From positions 124,001-188,000 of the forward strand of contig NZ_FOFD01000005.1 in NCBI RefSeq assembly GCF_900110865.1: a stretch of 64,000 bases of DNA, in the 5' to 3' direction. Source of the DNA: Natrinema salaciae. GTDB lineage: Archaea > Halobacteriota > Halobacteria > Halobacteriales > Natrialbaceae. This document shows, piece by piece, positions 8,123-16,764 of the stretch. Both the position numbers and the translations under genes were made by a program. The notes beneath the pieces are model-generated. The model had not been told where the DNA came from and did not search any database. It saw only the letters and a program-made list of their open reading frames with translations. Each line of letters opens with the position of its first letter. Positions within the stretch are counted from its first letter, which is position 1.

Positions 8123-8899
8123 TTAATCGAGTGCGTACCGCATCCGGAGCTCGAGTTCGTTCGTCGCTTCCATTACCATTTCGGCGTACGTGGTGTGGAC
8201 TCGGTCCTGCGTGAAGTGGTCGGCCGGGCCGGTGATACTGATGGCGCCGATCTGGTCCGTTTCCGGACTTTCGATGGCGGCGGCGACCGATTGAATGGCG
8301 TCGATCCGCTCCCCGACACTCGTCGCGTACCCCTGTTCGCGCACCGTTTCGATGTCCTCCCAGAGTTCGTCGGGCTCCGTGATCGTGTTGTTCGTTTCGC
8401 TCGGGAGTCCCGTTTCCGCGATGATCCCGTCGATCGTTTCGTCCGGGAGGGTCGCCAAGATGGCCTTTCCCGCCGCGTTCTGGTGGATCACGTATCGATT
8501 CCCGAGCGGCACCGGTTTCCGCAGTCCGTACCGGTCGTTTTCGATGAATACGAAGACGCCGTGGGTCCCGTCCCGAAGAATGAACGAGACCATCTGATCG
8601 CTCTCTTCGGCCAGTTCGTCGATCGCCGAGCGGACGGATCGACAGAACTTATCGCGGTCGCGGATGTGGCCCCCGAGGGTCAGTAGCTTGAGCCCGAGCC
8701 CGTACCGTCCGTCGTTGTTGACGACGTAGCCGTGTTTCTCGAGGGTTTTCAGGTGCTTGTGGATCGCGCTCTTGGACATGTCGAGCGTCGTCGCCAGTTC
8801 CGTGACGCCGACTTCCTCCGACCGGTGTATCTCTTCGATGATAGCGAACACCGTCTGGTCCGATTTCACATACCCCGTCGACTCGGATTCGGACTCCAT
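8123..8899 (-). CDS. IclR-family transcriptional regulator (first)
   Basis: A 258-aa regulator. The N-terminal winged helix-turn-helix (about residues 10-70: VTELATTLDMSKSAIHKHL, then KHGYVVNNDGRYGLG) is followed by the IclR effector domain with the typical HQNAAGKAILATLP segment. IclR proteins bind operators as dimers or tetramers and sense small organic acids. ATG at 8897-8899 is chosen because a TATA-like GATTAAT lies about 25-31 nt upstream. The Met 18 nt further up would be too close to that box. It is the nearest regulator to the left part of the catabolic region, but its targets are unknown. Confidence 0.9.
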   Translation of the reverse strand: MESESESTGYVKSDQTVFAIIEEIHRSEEVGVTELATTLDMSKSAIHKHLKTLEKHGYVVNNDGRYGLGLKLLTLGGHIRDRDKFCRSVRSAIDELAEESDQMVSFILRDGTHGVFVFIENDRYGLRKPVPLGNRYVIHQNAAGKAILATLPDETIDGIIAETGLPSETNNTITEPDELWEDIETVREQGYATSVGERIDAIQSVAAAIESPETDQIGAISITGPADHFTQDRVHTTYAEMVMEATNELELRMRYALD

Positions 8900-9213
8900 A
8901 CAACGTGGTAACGTCATCCCTGGTGATTAATCATTTGCACCGTTGAACGACGTTTTCGAGTGACAGCAGTTCCGTCGGTCGAATTCGAGTGCGTTCTCTC
9001 TGGGAGAACAGCCCCTCCAACGTTTCCCGAGAGAGAACGCCTGCTGAGGTGACGATGGTGGTTCGACGGCCTTCAGGGTGGCTCTTGCGTCGCCCTATCG
9101 ATCAGCCGCTCGAGTACGGTTTCCGCGTGATCAGTCGCTCGAGTACGGTCTTCGAGCGCGGGTCGGAAATCGATGGCCCCCCGATGGACCCAGAACGATG
9201 GCCCCCGATGGAC
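8900..9213. other. Intergenic region with hairpin and direct repeats
   Basis: GCGTTCTCTC (8991-9000) and GAGAGAACGC (9031-9040) form a perfect 10-bp stem that extends to about 15 bp with one bulge. It lies downstream of the SDR gene and may end its transcript. A roughly 25-bp imperfect tandem repeat starting CGATGGCCCC is at about 9171-9219 and reaches into the SDR stop codon. CGCTCGAGTACGGT occurs twice at about 9107-9150. No gene is seen. Confidence 0.5.
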
Positions 9214-9969
9214 TCAGAAGGTCGAGAACTTGTCGCGTCGGTACAGATCCAGTTCGGAAACGACGTTCGGTGGCTCCTGTTGGGCGGCGAAAGCGACCGC
9301 GTCCGCGATCGCGTCCGGTTCGGTCACTTCGTTCGGCTCGTACCGCTCTTCGGAGATCCGGTCCCGGTATTCCTTCCCAAACTCCGTTCGAACTTCGGAC
9401 GGGTTGATCACGGTCACCCCGATCTCGTCCGTCCCGAGCGAGCCGGCAAGGCTGTGCGCGAAGCCCCGCGTCCACCACTTCGTCGCCGCGTAGATCGGCG
9501 CTCCGGGTCGGGGATACTGGCCAGCGAAACTCGCGACGAAGACGGCGATGCCCGACGTTTCGCGGAGGTGGGGGATCGCCGCCTGCGTGACGAAGAACAT
9601 CCCGTCTACGTTCGCCCCCATGACCGTCCGATACTGTTCGGCAGGCATCGTCTCGACGGTCGTGTCGCTCCCGGTTGCGATCCCGGCGTTGTTGACCAGC
9701 ACGTCCAGTTGGCCGAACGCGTCGACGGTACGTTCGACAGCGTCTCGAACCGCGTCCCTGTCACTGACGTCCGCGGAGCGGACGAGCACGGTACTGTCCG
9801 TCTCCGCTTCGATCCGTTCCGCGACCGACTCGAGTTTCGACTCCCGCCGGGCGACGATCGCGACGTCTGCGCCCCGTGCTGCGAGGGCTTCGGCCGTCGC
9901 TTCTCCGATTCCAGCGCTCGCACCGGTGACGAACGCGGTTTTCTCCGCTAACGGTCGGTCTATGCTCAT
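9214..9969 (-). CDS. Short-chain dehydrogenase/reductase (SDR)
   Basis: A 251-aa classical SDR. The NAD(P)-binding TGASAGIGEA is at about residues 16-25, NNAG marks the central fold, and VASFAG with YAATK supplies the catalytic Ser, Tyr and Lys. VARRESKLE after beta-strand 2 suggests a preference for NADP. ATG at 9967-9969 is preferred to the upstream GTG because TACTTATGA on the minus strand lies about 22-32 nt before it. The start codon sits inside a 14-bp palindrome, TCTATGCTCATAGA (9959-9972). The substrate cannot be predicted. Confidence 0.9.
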   Translation of the reverse strand: MSIDRPLAEKTAFVTGASAGIGEATAEALAARGADVAIVARRESKLESVAERIEAETDSTVLVRSADVSDRDAVRDAVERTVDAFGQLDVLVNNAGIATGSDTTVETMPAEQYRTVMGANVDGMFFVTQAAIPHLRETSGIAVFVASFAGQYPRPGAPIYAATKWWTRGFAHSLAGSLGTDEIGVTVINPSEVRTEFGKEYRDRISEERYEPNEVTEPDAIADAVAFAAQQEPPNVVSELDLYRRDKFSTF

Positions 9970-10119
9970 AGATACCACTGACCACGTGTCTTCATAAGTA
10001 TTCCCCGATATCGGCGGGGTGTTCCGTACTATCCGTCCGATGCGGTCCGAATCGAGGGCTCCTGTCGTTCCGTACGAGTTCGTCCGGCGCAGTCGGTCAG
10101 AGATCTCGCTCCCGCTGGC

Positions 10120-11394
10120 TCAGTCTCCCGATTTCGTTCCCGCTGGCGTCGTTTGCCACCAGCCGGCCCGATCGAGGGTGACCAGCAGGCCCGCCGAGAG
10201 GGCCATTCCGGTCAGCGCGAACGTCGCGAGAACGGCGAAGAACACTGCCGTCGAGAATCCGTCGAGCACGAATCCGCCGATCGCGATGCTCGCTGCGCCG
10301 AGCCCGAATTCGCCGAGATAGGTGTAGCCGTAGGAGAGACCTCGCGTGTCGGCTGGCGTGTGGACCGCGACCGCCTCCTGATAGAACGGCTGGATCGCGA
10401 AGAGGAAGAATCCGAGGACGGCACAGAGACCGATGATCGGTAGCAGTCCCATCGACGTCACCGGAATGAACGCGATCGCGAGGACACAGAGCACGCCGAA
10501 GATCGCCGCCAGGCCTCGTTCGGCCGGCACGCGATCCGTGAGCTTTCCGCCGGCGTACTGGCCAGCCATTCCGACGACGAGGAGTCCGACGTAGATGTAA
10601 TCGCCGGGTTCGATTCCCTCGAGTCCTGCCGAGAGTGTCACGTCGCCCATGGCGGGGAGCCCGTGGAGGATTTCCGGAAGGTAGGTGAGCATCCCGCGGT
10701 AGAAGAGACCCTCGAAGGTGACGATGACGAAGACGGCGGCGAACGCGCTCGCGAACAGCACCCGCGAGTTAGCGACGAACTCGGAGAGCGAGAGGGCGTC
10801 GTCCGAGGCCACCTCGGCGTCGTCCGAGGCCGCGGTCGGGTCGAAGTCGGCCTGGAGGCCGTAGAGTGCCGCGACGAGGCCAGGAATCGCGAGGAGCCCG
10901 GCCACGAGCTGCCACTGGTCGAGAACGAACAGGAGCGTCGCCGCGGCGAACGGGCCGAGGGCGATCCCGGCGTTGCCGGCGATGCCGTGCCAGGCGAAGA
11001 CGGTGCCTCGCTCGTCGACGCCGGTGCTGATCAAGGCGAGTCCGGCGGGGTGGTAGACGCTCGCGGCGATTCCCCAGCAGATGAGTCCGGCCGCGATGGT
11101 GTAAATCGACGTCGCGAGCGCGAGCAGGAGGAACGCGCCGCTCATACCGGTGAGACAGAGCAAGATGAGTCGTTTCGGACCGAATCGGTCGGCGAGGATG
11201 CCGCCGGGGAGCGCGCCGAGCCCGAACGGGGCGTATCCCAGCGCGACGATGACCCCGACCAGTGCGACCGAGACGTCGAACTCCGCGAGCCAGACGACGA
11301 GGAATATCGGAATCGATGTTTCGAACCAGTGGACGAGCGAGTGGCCGGCCATCGTGAAACCGGCGATCGCCTGATCGTTTGTATCTAGTCCCAT
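10120..11394 (-). CDS. MFS transporter
   Basis: A 424-aa membrane protein with about 12 hydrophobic segments. The MFS loop 2-3 motif is GGILADRFGPKR, and a cytosolic loop sits between helices 6 and 7 (about residues 195-215, DPTAASDDAEVASDD). It is probably a proton- or sodium-coupled permease of an organic solute. The start at 11392-11394 (MGLDTNDQ) gives a short N terminus before the first helix; an upstream Met at 11439 would add 15 residues. It diverges from the thiolase-like gene at 11645. It differs from the related pair at 42211 and 51337. Confidence 0.88.
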   Translation of the reverse strand: MGLDTNDQAIAGFTMAGHSLVHWFETSIPIFLVVWLAEFDVSVALVGVIVALGYAPFGLGALPGGILADRFGPKRLILLCLTGMSGAFLLLALATSIYTIAAGLICWGIAASVYHPAGLALISTGVDERGTVFAWHGIAGNAGIALGPFAAATLLFVLDQWQLVAGLLAIPGLVAALYGLQADFDPTAASDDAEVASDDALSLSEFVANSRVLFASAFAAVFVIVTFEGLFYRGMLTYLPEILHGLPAMGDVTLSAGLEGIEPGDYIYVGLLVVGMAGQYAGGKLTDRVPAERGLAAIFGVLCVLAIAFIPVTSMGLLPIIGLCAVLGFFLFAIQPFYQEAVAVHTPADTRGLSYGYTYLGEFGLGAASIAIGGFVLDGFSTAVFFAVLATFALTGMALSAGLLVTLDRAGWWQTTPAGTKSGD

Positions 11395-11611
11395 AGTGTT
11401 CAGATTGATTGCTCGTGGGATTGAACCACTCCGGGTCACTTATCAATTGTGAACTGCTCGGCAGGCGCTGGGAGAATACCAGTCACCGATACAACAGAAA
11501 TCCCAATAGTTCGAACCATGTCCAACAAACTCGACTCAATTGGAACAGTATTCCACCAACTACCCGTCGCGGCACCTCCTGTAACGGAAACAGCCGTGCA
11601 GACTGTAAACG

Positions 11612-11618
11612 TTTATGG
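11612..11618 (+). promoter_or_regulatory. TATA box of the thiolase-like gene
   Basis: TTTATGG is 27-33 nt upstream of ATG 11645. This supports that start over the upstream in-frame ATG at 11615 and predicts a leaderless mRNA. Confidence 0.6.
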
Positions 11619-11632
11619 CCTGTTATCGCATG

Positions 11633-11648
11633 CCATGCTACATCATGG
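11633..11648. promoter_or_regulatory. 16-bp palindrome over the thiolase start codon
   Basis: CCATGCTACATCATGG has 5-bp arms (CCATG/CATGG) and contains the ATG of the thiolase-like gene. A near-identical palindrome with the same spacing (24202-24217) covers the start codon of the FAD-linked oxidase gene. Both lie just downstream of a TTTATG TATA box, a position suited to repression. Confidence 0.5.
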
Positions 11649-12814
11649 CTAAAGCCATCGCACCGACCGTCGCAGGTATCGGTACCGTTCCGAACGGGAC
11701 GCACTCGGCACCGGAACGAGATCTCGCACTGACAGTCGTTCGAGACGCCCTCGCGGACGCGGCGTTCGAGCTGTCCGCCGTCGACGGGCTCTACATGCCC
11801 GCCCCCCGCCCGTGGACGCCGCAGGGGTTCTTTTCGACCTATCTGCTGCACTTGCTCGGGCTCGACGTGAACCGCTCGCTCGAGGTCTCGACCGGGGGGA
11901 CGAGCGGCGGACACGCGTTTCACGCCGCCGTCTCGGACGTCCGGGACGGAACGGTCGAGACGGCGCTCGTCCTGGCGGTGGAGCGAAACTCGATCGTCGA
12001 CACGACGGGGCCGTACTTCGACTACATTCTCAAGTCGTTCGACGCGGAGTTCGAGTCGCCGATCGGAATGACCGTTCCGGCGGCGTACGCGCAGAGCATG
12101 CAGCGGTACGTCCACGAGTACGCCGTCGATCGCGAGGACCTCGCCGAAGTCGTCGTCAAAAACCGCGAAAACGGCGCCGCGAATCCGGACGGACTCTTCG
12201 ACGAGAGCCCGACCCGGGAAGACGTACTCGACGCTCGCCCGATCGCCGACCCGATCCGCCTGTTCGACTGTCCGGCTCCGTGTGACGGCGCGGCCGCGAT
12301 ACTCCTCACTCGAGACGACCCCGCGTCATCGGCGTCGTCACGGCCGATATCGGTCGGTGGAACCGGATACCACCACGCACCGAGTCACTTCCTGATGAGC
12401 CGGGAGACGCCGATCACGGAACTCCCGGCCGTCGGCTGCGCCGTGAACGTGGCGACCGATCTCGCCGACGTCTCGGTCGCCGATATCGACGTCTTCGAAC
12501 CGTACGCGCCGTTTCCCCACATCGAGGCGATCGTCACGGAGGAGCTGGGCCTCGCCGAGCGCGGTGGCGGCGTCGACGCCTGCCTCGAGGGTCGAACGGC
12601 GCCGGATGGCCCGGTTCCGGTCAGTCCATCCGGCGGCTGTCTCGGACGGGGACATCCGCCGATGGTGACGCCGCTTCTCAACTACGTCGAGGCGGTGAAA
12701 CAGCTTCGCGGGACGGCCTCGACCCAGATTCCGGACGCGGAGCGTGTCCTCACGACCGCGGAACATGGCCACGTCAACGGTGTAACCGCGACCGTGTTCA
12801 CGACGGAGGTGTGA
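11645..12814 (+). CDS. Thiolase-like acyltransferase (lipid-transfer-protein type)
   Basis: A 389-aa thiolase-fold protein. The region where thiolases carry the nucleophilic Cys reads LEVSTGGTSGGHAFHAAV and has no Cys. The later active-site loop is kept as SGGCLGRGHPPMVTP, with the GHP His. This pattern is known in SCP-x/lipid-transfer-like thiolase homologues that work with a DUF35 partner, some of which are retro-aldolases on acyl-CoA (for example Ltp2 with a DUF35 subunit). The DUF35 gene follows after 3 nt, so a two-subunit enzyme is likely. The chemistry could be thiolysis or retro-aldol cleavage; the substrate is unknown. Confidence 0.85.
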   Translation: MAKAIAPTVAGIGTVPNGTHSAPERDLALTVVRDALADAAFELSAVDGLYMPAPRPWTPQGFFSTYLLHLLGLDVNRSLEVSTGGTSGGHAFHAAVSDVRDGTVETALVLAVERNSIVDTTGPYFDYILKSFDAEFESPIGMTVPAAYAQSMQRYVHEYAVDREDLAEVVVKNRENGAANPDGLFDESPTREDVLDARPIADPIRLFDCPAPCDGAAAILLTRDDPASSASSRPISVGGTGYHHAPSHFLMSRETPITELPAVGCAVNVATDLADVSVADIDVFEPYAPFPHIEAIVTEELGLAERGGGVDACLEGRTAPDGPVPVSPSGGCLGRGHPPMVTPLLNYVEAVKQLRGTASTQIPDAERVLTTAEHGHVNGVTATVFTTEV

Positions 12815-12817
12815 TCG

Positions 12818-13213
12818 ATGGAGCCCTACACGCAACCGTTCTGGGAGTCCCTCCGGGACGGCACGGTCCTGGTTCACGCCTGCGAGAGCTGCGACGAGCG
12901 GTTTTTCCCGCCGAGTCCGATCTGTCCGCACTGTCACTCGACCGCCGTCGACTGGTCGGAGACGACGGGGCGCGGGACGCTCTTCTCGTTTACGCGGACC
13001 CACGCAACGGCGGCGGCGTTCGACGACGACCTCGTCGTGGGCACCGTCGAACTGGACGCCGGGCCGAAACTGCTCGCGCCGATCGACGAACCGTACGCGG
13101 CCCTCGAGATCGGCGACCGCGTCGTCATCGACGCCGTCGAGTACGACGCCGACTACGATCGCGGCTGGCTCGAGGGGTACCCGTTCTTCGCGGCGCGGAC
13201 GCTCGAGGACTGA
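12818..13213 (+). CDS. DUF35 zinc-ribbon/OB-fold partner protein
   Basis: A 131-aa protein with an N-terminal rubredoxin-like zinc ribbon, CESC then CPHC (about residues 22-25 and 36-39), and a C-terminal OB fold (GTLFSFTRTH ... LEIGDRVVIDAVEYD). DUF35 proteins bind acyl-CoA and form complexes with thiolase-like partners. It starts 3 nt after the thiolase stop codon and is probably translated from the same mRNA. Confidence 0.9.
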   Translation: MEPYTQPFWESLRDGTVLVHACESCDERFFPPSPICPHCHSTAVDWSETTGRGTLFSFTRTHATAAAFDDDLVVGTVELDAGPKLLAPIDEPYAALEIGDRVVIDAVEYDADYDRGWLEGYPFFAARTLED

Positions 13214-13359
13214 TCGCGCGGGTCCCGTCTCGAGATCGGTGCGCGTCGACCGAACTGACGGTGGTGGCGGTCGTTGCGAGGAGAGGCCGGGGACGGTGCG
13301 CTCGACGAAGACTGCGGTGGCTCTCGGTCGGCGAAACCCGCTGAAAAAGACGATCGTCG

Positions 13360-15366
13360 CTAGTCTTCGACGGCGTTGATGGAGTCCGTCGCCGATCGCT
13401 GGCTCACCCGTTCGCGGATCGGTTTCTGGAGTTGGACCCCCATCAGAACGAAGATGACTGCGACGCAGCCGAGACGGATCGTCGTGTCCGGATAGACCAT
13501 CGCGAGGACGCCGAGGACGAAGAAGACGGCCCTGATTGGGTATTCGACGAACAGACTCTCGTGGTAGAACGACCCGTAGTAGTTGAGGCCGTGAGAGATT
13601 CCCAGTGCGCCGGCCAGTGCGATCAGGCCGGAGAAGAACGTCTCGACGCCGAAGCCACCGACCACGAGCTCGGGATTGTAGATGAACGCGAACGGCAGGA
13701 CGTAGATCGGTGCGGAGATCTTCAGCGCCTCGTGGGCCGTCCGCCAGAAGTTGCTCTCGGCGATCCCCGTCGCGACGACGACGGCGATCGCGATCGGGGG
13801 CGTCAGTCCGGAGAGAATCGCGGCGTACAGCACGAAGAAGTGCGCCGCGAGGTCGGGGACGAAGAACTGCTGGATCAGCGCCGGCGCGATCAGCGCGGCG
13901 ACGATGACGTACGCGGCGACCGTCGGCATTCCCATGCCCAGGACGATCGAGATGACCATCGCCAGGATGACCGCAGTCAACATGACCCCGCCGGAGAGGT
14001 CGAGCAGGGCCAGCGAGAGAATTCCCGGAATGCCCGACGCGGTGAAGACGTCGACGACGCCGTTGATGGCGGCGATGATGATCGCGATCGGTGCGAGGAT
14101 CATCGCGCCTTCTCTGAAGCCAGTCGCCGCATCGCCGAGGAGACTGACGAACTCGGCCGGGAGATCGCCGCCTTCCGTCGCCGTCTGGACCAGCGGGAAC
14201 CCGAAACCGGTGACGAACATCGCGACGATGGTGTACAGCGCGGCCGTGAGCACCGTGTACTGGAGGATGCCGAGGACGTAGATCAGGAGGGCGAACGGAA
14301 TGCCGAACCGGAGACACTGGATAACGAACTCCTTCTGGGACATCTGCTCCTCGAACTGGCTCTCGACGTCGATCTTGGTCGTCTGATCGCGGAGCTGTCC
14401 GATGCCCTTGTAGTGGACGGCGAAGGTGACGGACCCGTAGAAGATCATGGCGGGAATGATACCCGCGATGATCACGTCGACGTACGTGATCCCGAGCAGC
14501 GACGCCATGACGAACGCAGCCGCGCCCATGATCGGAGGCATGATCTGCCCGCCGGTCGAGGCGACGGATTCGATCCCGCCCGCGGTCTCGCCTTTCATCC
14601 CCGTCTCCTTCATCAACGGGATCGTGAACGAACCGGTGATCGCCGTATTCGCCGCCTGGCTGCCGGTGATCGAGCCGATGATGATGCTCGAGGTCACCGC
14701 GGAGAGGGCGACGCCCGACCGGACGTAGTTGGCCGACCGGAGTCCGATCCGCATGATGAGGTCGAACGCTCCAAAGCCGCGCATGAGCCCCGCGTACAGC
14801 AGGAACAGGGCGACCCACGTTGCGATAATTCTGGATATCGAACCGTAGACCCCCTGGAAGTCGAGCACCATGATGCTCATCATGCGGTTGACGCTGAACC
14901 CGGCGTGGCGCAGGATACCCGGGACGTAGTTCCCGTAGAGCCCGTACAGTATCACGCCGACGATCACGGCCAGGAACGACAGCCCGTAGGCCCGGTACGA
15001 CAGGTACAGGATCACCAGGAAGAACGCGGCGGCTATCACGTACTCGCGCGGCAGCGCCGTTCCGACGCGGACCCGCAACAGCTCGTTGTAGAACGTGATC
15101 ATGTACGCCGTCGTGACGGCGGTGATAATTGCCGAGAGGGAGAGCCCGACTAACCCCAGTTTATCCCCGTCCTCGTACGCTTCGATGAGTTCGTTTCCGA
15201 GATAGACGAGCATAATCGACCCGAGAAACGTGATCGTGAAGAGAATCCGCTGAATCCCCTGGGTGAACGCGTAGTACAGAATCCAGGTCCAGGCGAGGAT
15301 CGCTGCTGCCGTAACTGCGTCGTTGGCGATCTCTAATCTGTTTTTATCGGCTGTTGAATAAACCAT
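13360..15366 (-). CDS. TRAP transporter fused permease (4TM/12TM, TAXI type)
   Basis: A 668-aa polytopic protein that combines the small (DctQ-like) and large (DctM-like) TRAP subunits, as usual for TAXI-type systems. The DctM part contains SITGSQAANTAITGSFTIP, a VASTGGQIMPPIMGAAAF stretch and GMGMPTVAAYVI. Together with the binding protein encoded 27 nt upstream it imports an organic anion or amino-acid-like solute using an ion gradient. The start codon lies in a CCATATATGG palindrome (15363-15372). It shares an operon with the solute-binding subunit. Confidence 0.93.
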   Translation of the reverse strand: MVYSTADKNRLEIANDAVTAAAILAWTWILYYAFTQGIQRILFTITFLGSIMLVYLGNELIEAYEDGDKLGLVGLSLSAIITAVTTAYMITFYNELLRVRVGTALPREYVIAAAFFLVILYLSYRAYGLSFLAVIVGVILYGLYGNYVPGILRHAGFSVNRMMSIMVLDFQGVYGSISRIIATWVALFLLYAGLMRGFGAFDLIMRIGLRSANYVRSGVALSAVTSSIIIGSITGSQAANTAITGSFTIPLMKETGMKGETAGGIESVASTGGQIMPPIMGAAAFVMASLLGITYVDVIIAGIIPAMIFYGSVTFAVHYKGIGQLRDQTTKIDVESQFEEQMSQKEFVIQCLRFGIPFALLIYVLGILQYTVLTAALYTIVAMFVTGFGFPLVQTATEGGDLPAEFVSLLGDAATGFREGAMILAPIAIIIAAINGVVDVFTASGIPGILSLALLDLSGGVMLTAVILAMVISIVLGMGMPTVAAYVIVAALIAPALIQQFFVPDLAAHFFVLYAAILSGLTPPIAIAVVVATGIAESNFWRTAHEALKISAPIYVLPFAFIYNPELVVGGFGVETFFSGLIALAGALGISHGLNYYGSFYHESLFVEYPIRAVFFVLGVLAMVYPDTTIRLGCVAVIFVLMGVQLQKPIRERVSQRSATDSINAVED

Positions 15367-15393
15367 ATATGGCGGTGACGGGTTGAACGAGTG

Positions 15394-16446
15394 TTATTCG
15401 TCGCCGCGAGTCCAGCTGTCGTCCCAGACGTCGTTCTCTTCGTACCAGTCCGCGGCACCCGGGTGAATCGGGATCTCGTCCGTGTGCGTCAACGCGAACG
15501 TGAAGTTCGACGGATCGGACCAGTCGAGGATGGTCGGATTCGCTTCCTGCATCGACTCGTAGTTGTTGTGGCAGATCTCCATCAGGTCGTAGATGGCGTC
15601 CGCCGGGACGTCCGGGCTGAAGTAGTACGGATAGGTCTCCGTCCACGTGTGCTTCGGGAAGTTACCGCCCTGCACGTCCTGCTCCCAGCCGCCGATCTCG
15701 TCGACCTCTTCGTACCCCGCGCCGGCGAAGTCCTGTGCCGCTTGCACGTAGTCGTCGGTCATCTCGATCGCCCTGACGGAAACCCGCGAGTCGATCTCCG
15801 CCGCCCACGAGGGGAGCTGGGTGTAGTTCGAAGTGTACACGATGAACGCCTCGACCCGCCCTTCCTCGAGTGCGCTGGCGGCTTGGGTCGTCTCGACGTT
15901 GACGACGTTCTCCGAGAGCCCTTGCCAGAGGCCGGCGTTACCGTACATCTCCTCCGTCATCGCGCGCAGTCCCCAGCTGGCGGGGAGCGCGTAGACGTCC
16001 CTGCCCGCGAGGTCGTCGGTCGTCTGGATGTCGCTGTCCTCGAGGGCCATCCAGTAGAGGTTGAGCGAGAGGTGACCGAACCCTAACTGCGGGAAATCGG
16101 AGACGGGATCGTCTTCGAACGGCCCCGTCTCGGTCAGCGCCTGATTCATGATGTAGTTCCCCGCAGAGTACGAGTTGATCTCACCGTCCGCGTACAGGCG
16201 GATCGACTGCGGGTCACCGCCCGCGTCCTGCGTAATGAAATTGAGGTAATCGGACTGCTGACTGACTACCCGTTGAATCGCCTGCGAGTTCCCGTACGTG
16301 GACGATCCCGAGGAGGACGAGCCGACAGTCAGGTCGACCTGGTCCCCACCGCCCCCACCGCCGAGACAACCCGCGAGCGATAATGCCCCGATTCCAGCCG
16401 TACCCTTTAGTACGCCCCTGCGTGTCTGCCTACCATTCTCAAACAT
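15394..16446 (-). CDS. TAXI-family TRAP solute-binding lipoprotein
   Basis: A 350-aa secreted binding protein. The N terminus has a twin-arginine motif (QTRRGVLKG) followed by GALSLAGC, a lipobox whose Cys would anchor the protein after Tat export. A Gly-rich linker and the TAXI domain follow (VGSSSSGSSTYGNSQAIQRVV, then ADGEINSYSAGNY). It delivers substrate to the fused permease encoded just downstream. TTTAAA at 16473-16478 is 27-32 nt upstream of the ATG and marks the operon promoter. Confidence 0.93.
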   Translation of the reverse strand: MFENGRQTRRGVLKGTAGIGALSLAGCLGGGGGGDQVDLTVGSSSSGSSTYGNSQAIQRVVSQQSDYLNFITQDAGGDPQSIRLYADGEINSYSAGNYIMNQALTETGPFEDDPVSDFPQLGFGHLSLNLYWMALEDSDIQTTDDLAGRDVYALPASWGLRAMTEEMYGNAGLWQGLSENVVNVETTQAASALEEGRVEAFIVYTSNYTQLPSWAAEIDSRVSVRAIEMTDDYVQAAQDFAGAGYEEVDEIGGWEQDVQGGNFPKHTWTETYPYYFSPDVPADAIYDLMEICHNNYESMQEANPTILDWSDPSNFTFALTHTDEIPIHPGAADWYEENDVWDDSWTRGDE

Positions 16447-16764
16447 CGTTATACATGATACGGGGATCTCTATTTAAATCTTTTGTAGGTTTTCACTGCC
16501 ATTCCGGCTATCGCCGGACTTGAGGCGGAAATGTGACTACAACTGATGTAATTTGTTGAACGCTGTTGCGAGTATTTCTCGATCATATGTATGATAGACA
16601 AGAGACGACCGAATCCGATAGCTGCGTGCATATAAACGATGGCGCTTCGGACCGATGTGTCGACGGTAGCTCTTTTGTGTTCCAGGCAATACTTATCACT
16701 ATCACATGAACCGCACCTCGAGCGTGACAGTCACGCGGCGACACCCACGGAGCGCCCCGGACCG
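16447..16764. other. Divergent promoter region between TRAP operon and M20 peptidase
   Basis: It holds the TATA box of the TRAP operon at 16473-16478 (minus strand) and a TATA-like ATACTTATC at about 16689-16697 for the peptidase gene, whose leader would be about 50 nt. The middle (about 16490-16640) is AT-richer than the flanks and shows no gene. Confidence 0.5.

Noticed and set aside
12338-14818. An 826-codon minus-strand frame
   Set aside because: Arg-rich shadow of the TRAP permease (other frame) and antisense of the thiolase/DUF35 genes.
15363-15372. CCATATATGG palindrome at the TRAP permease start as a third copy of the shared operator
   Set aside because: The arms match only partly and the spacing is different (no 6-base spacer), and the gene lies inside an operon.
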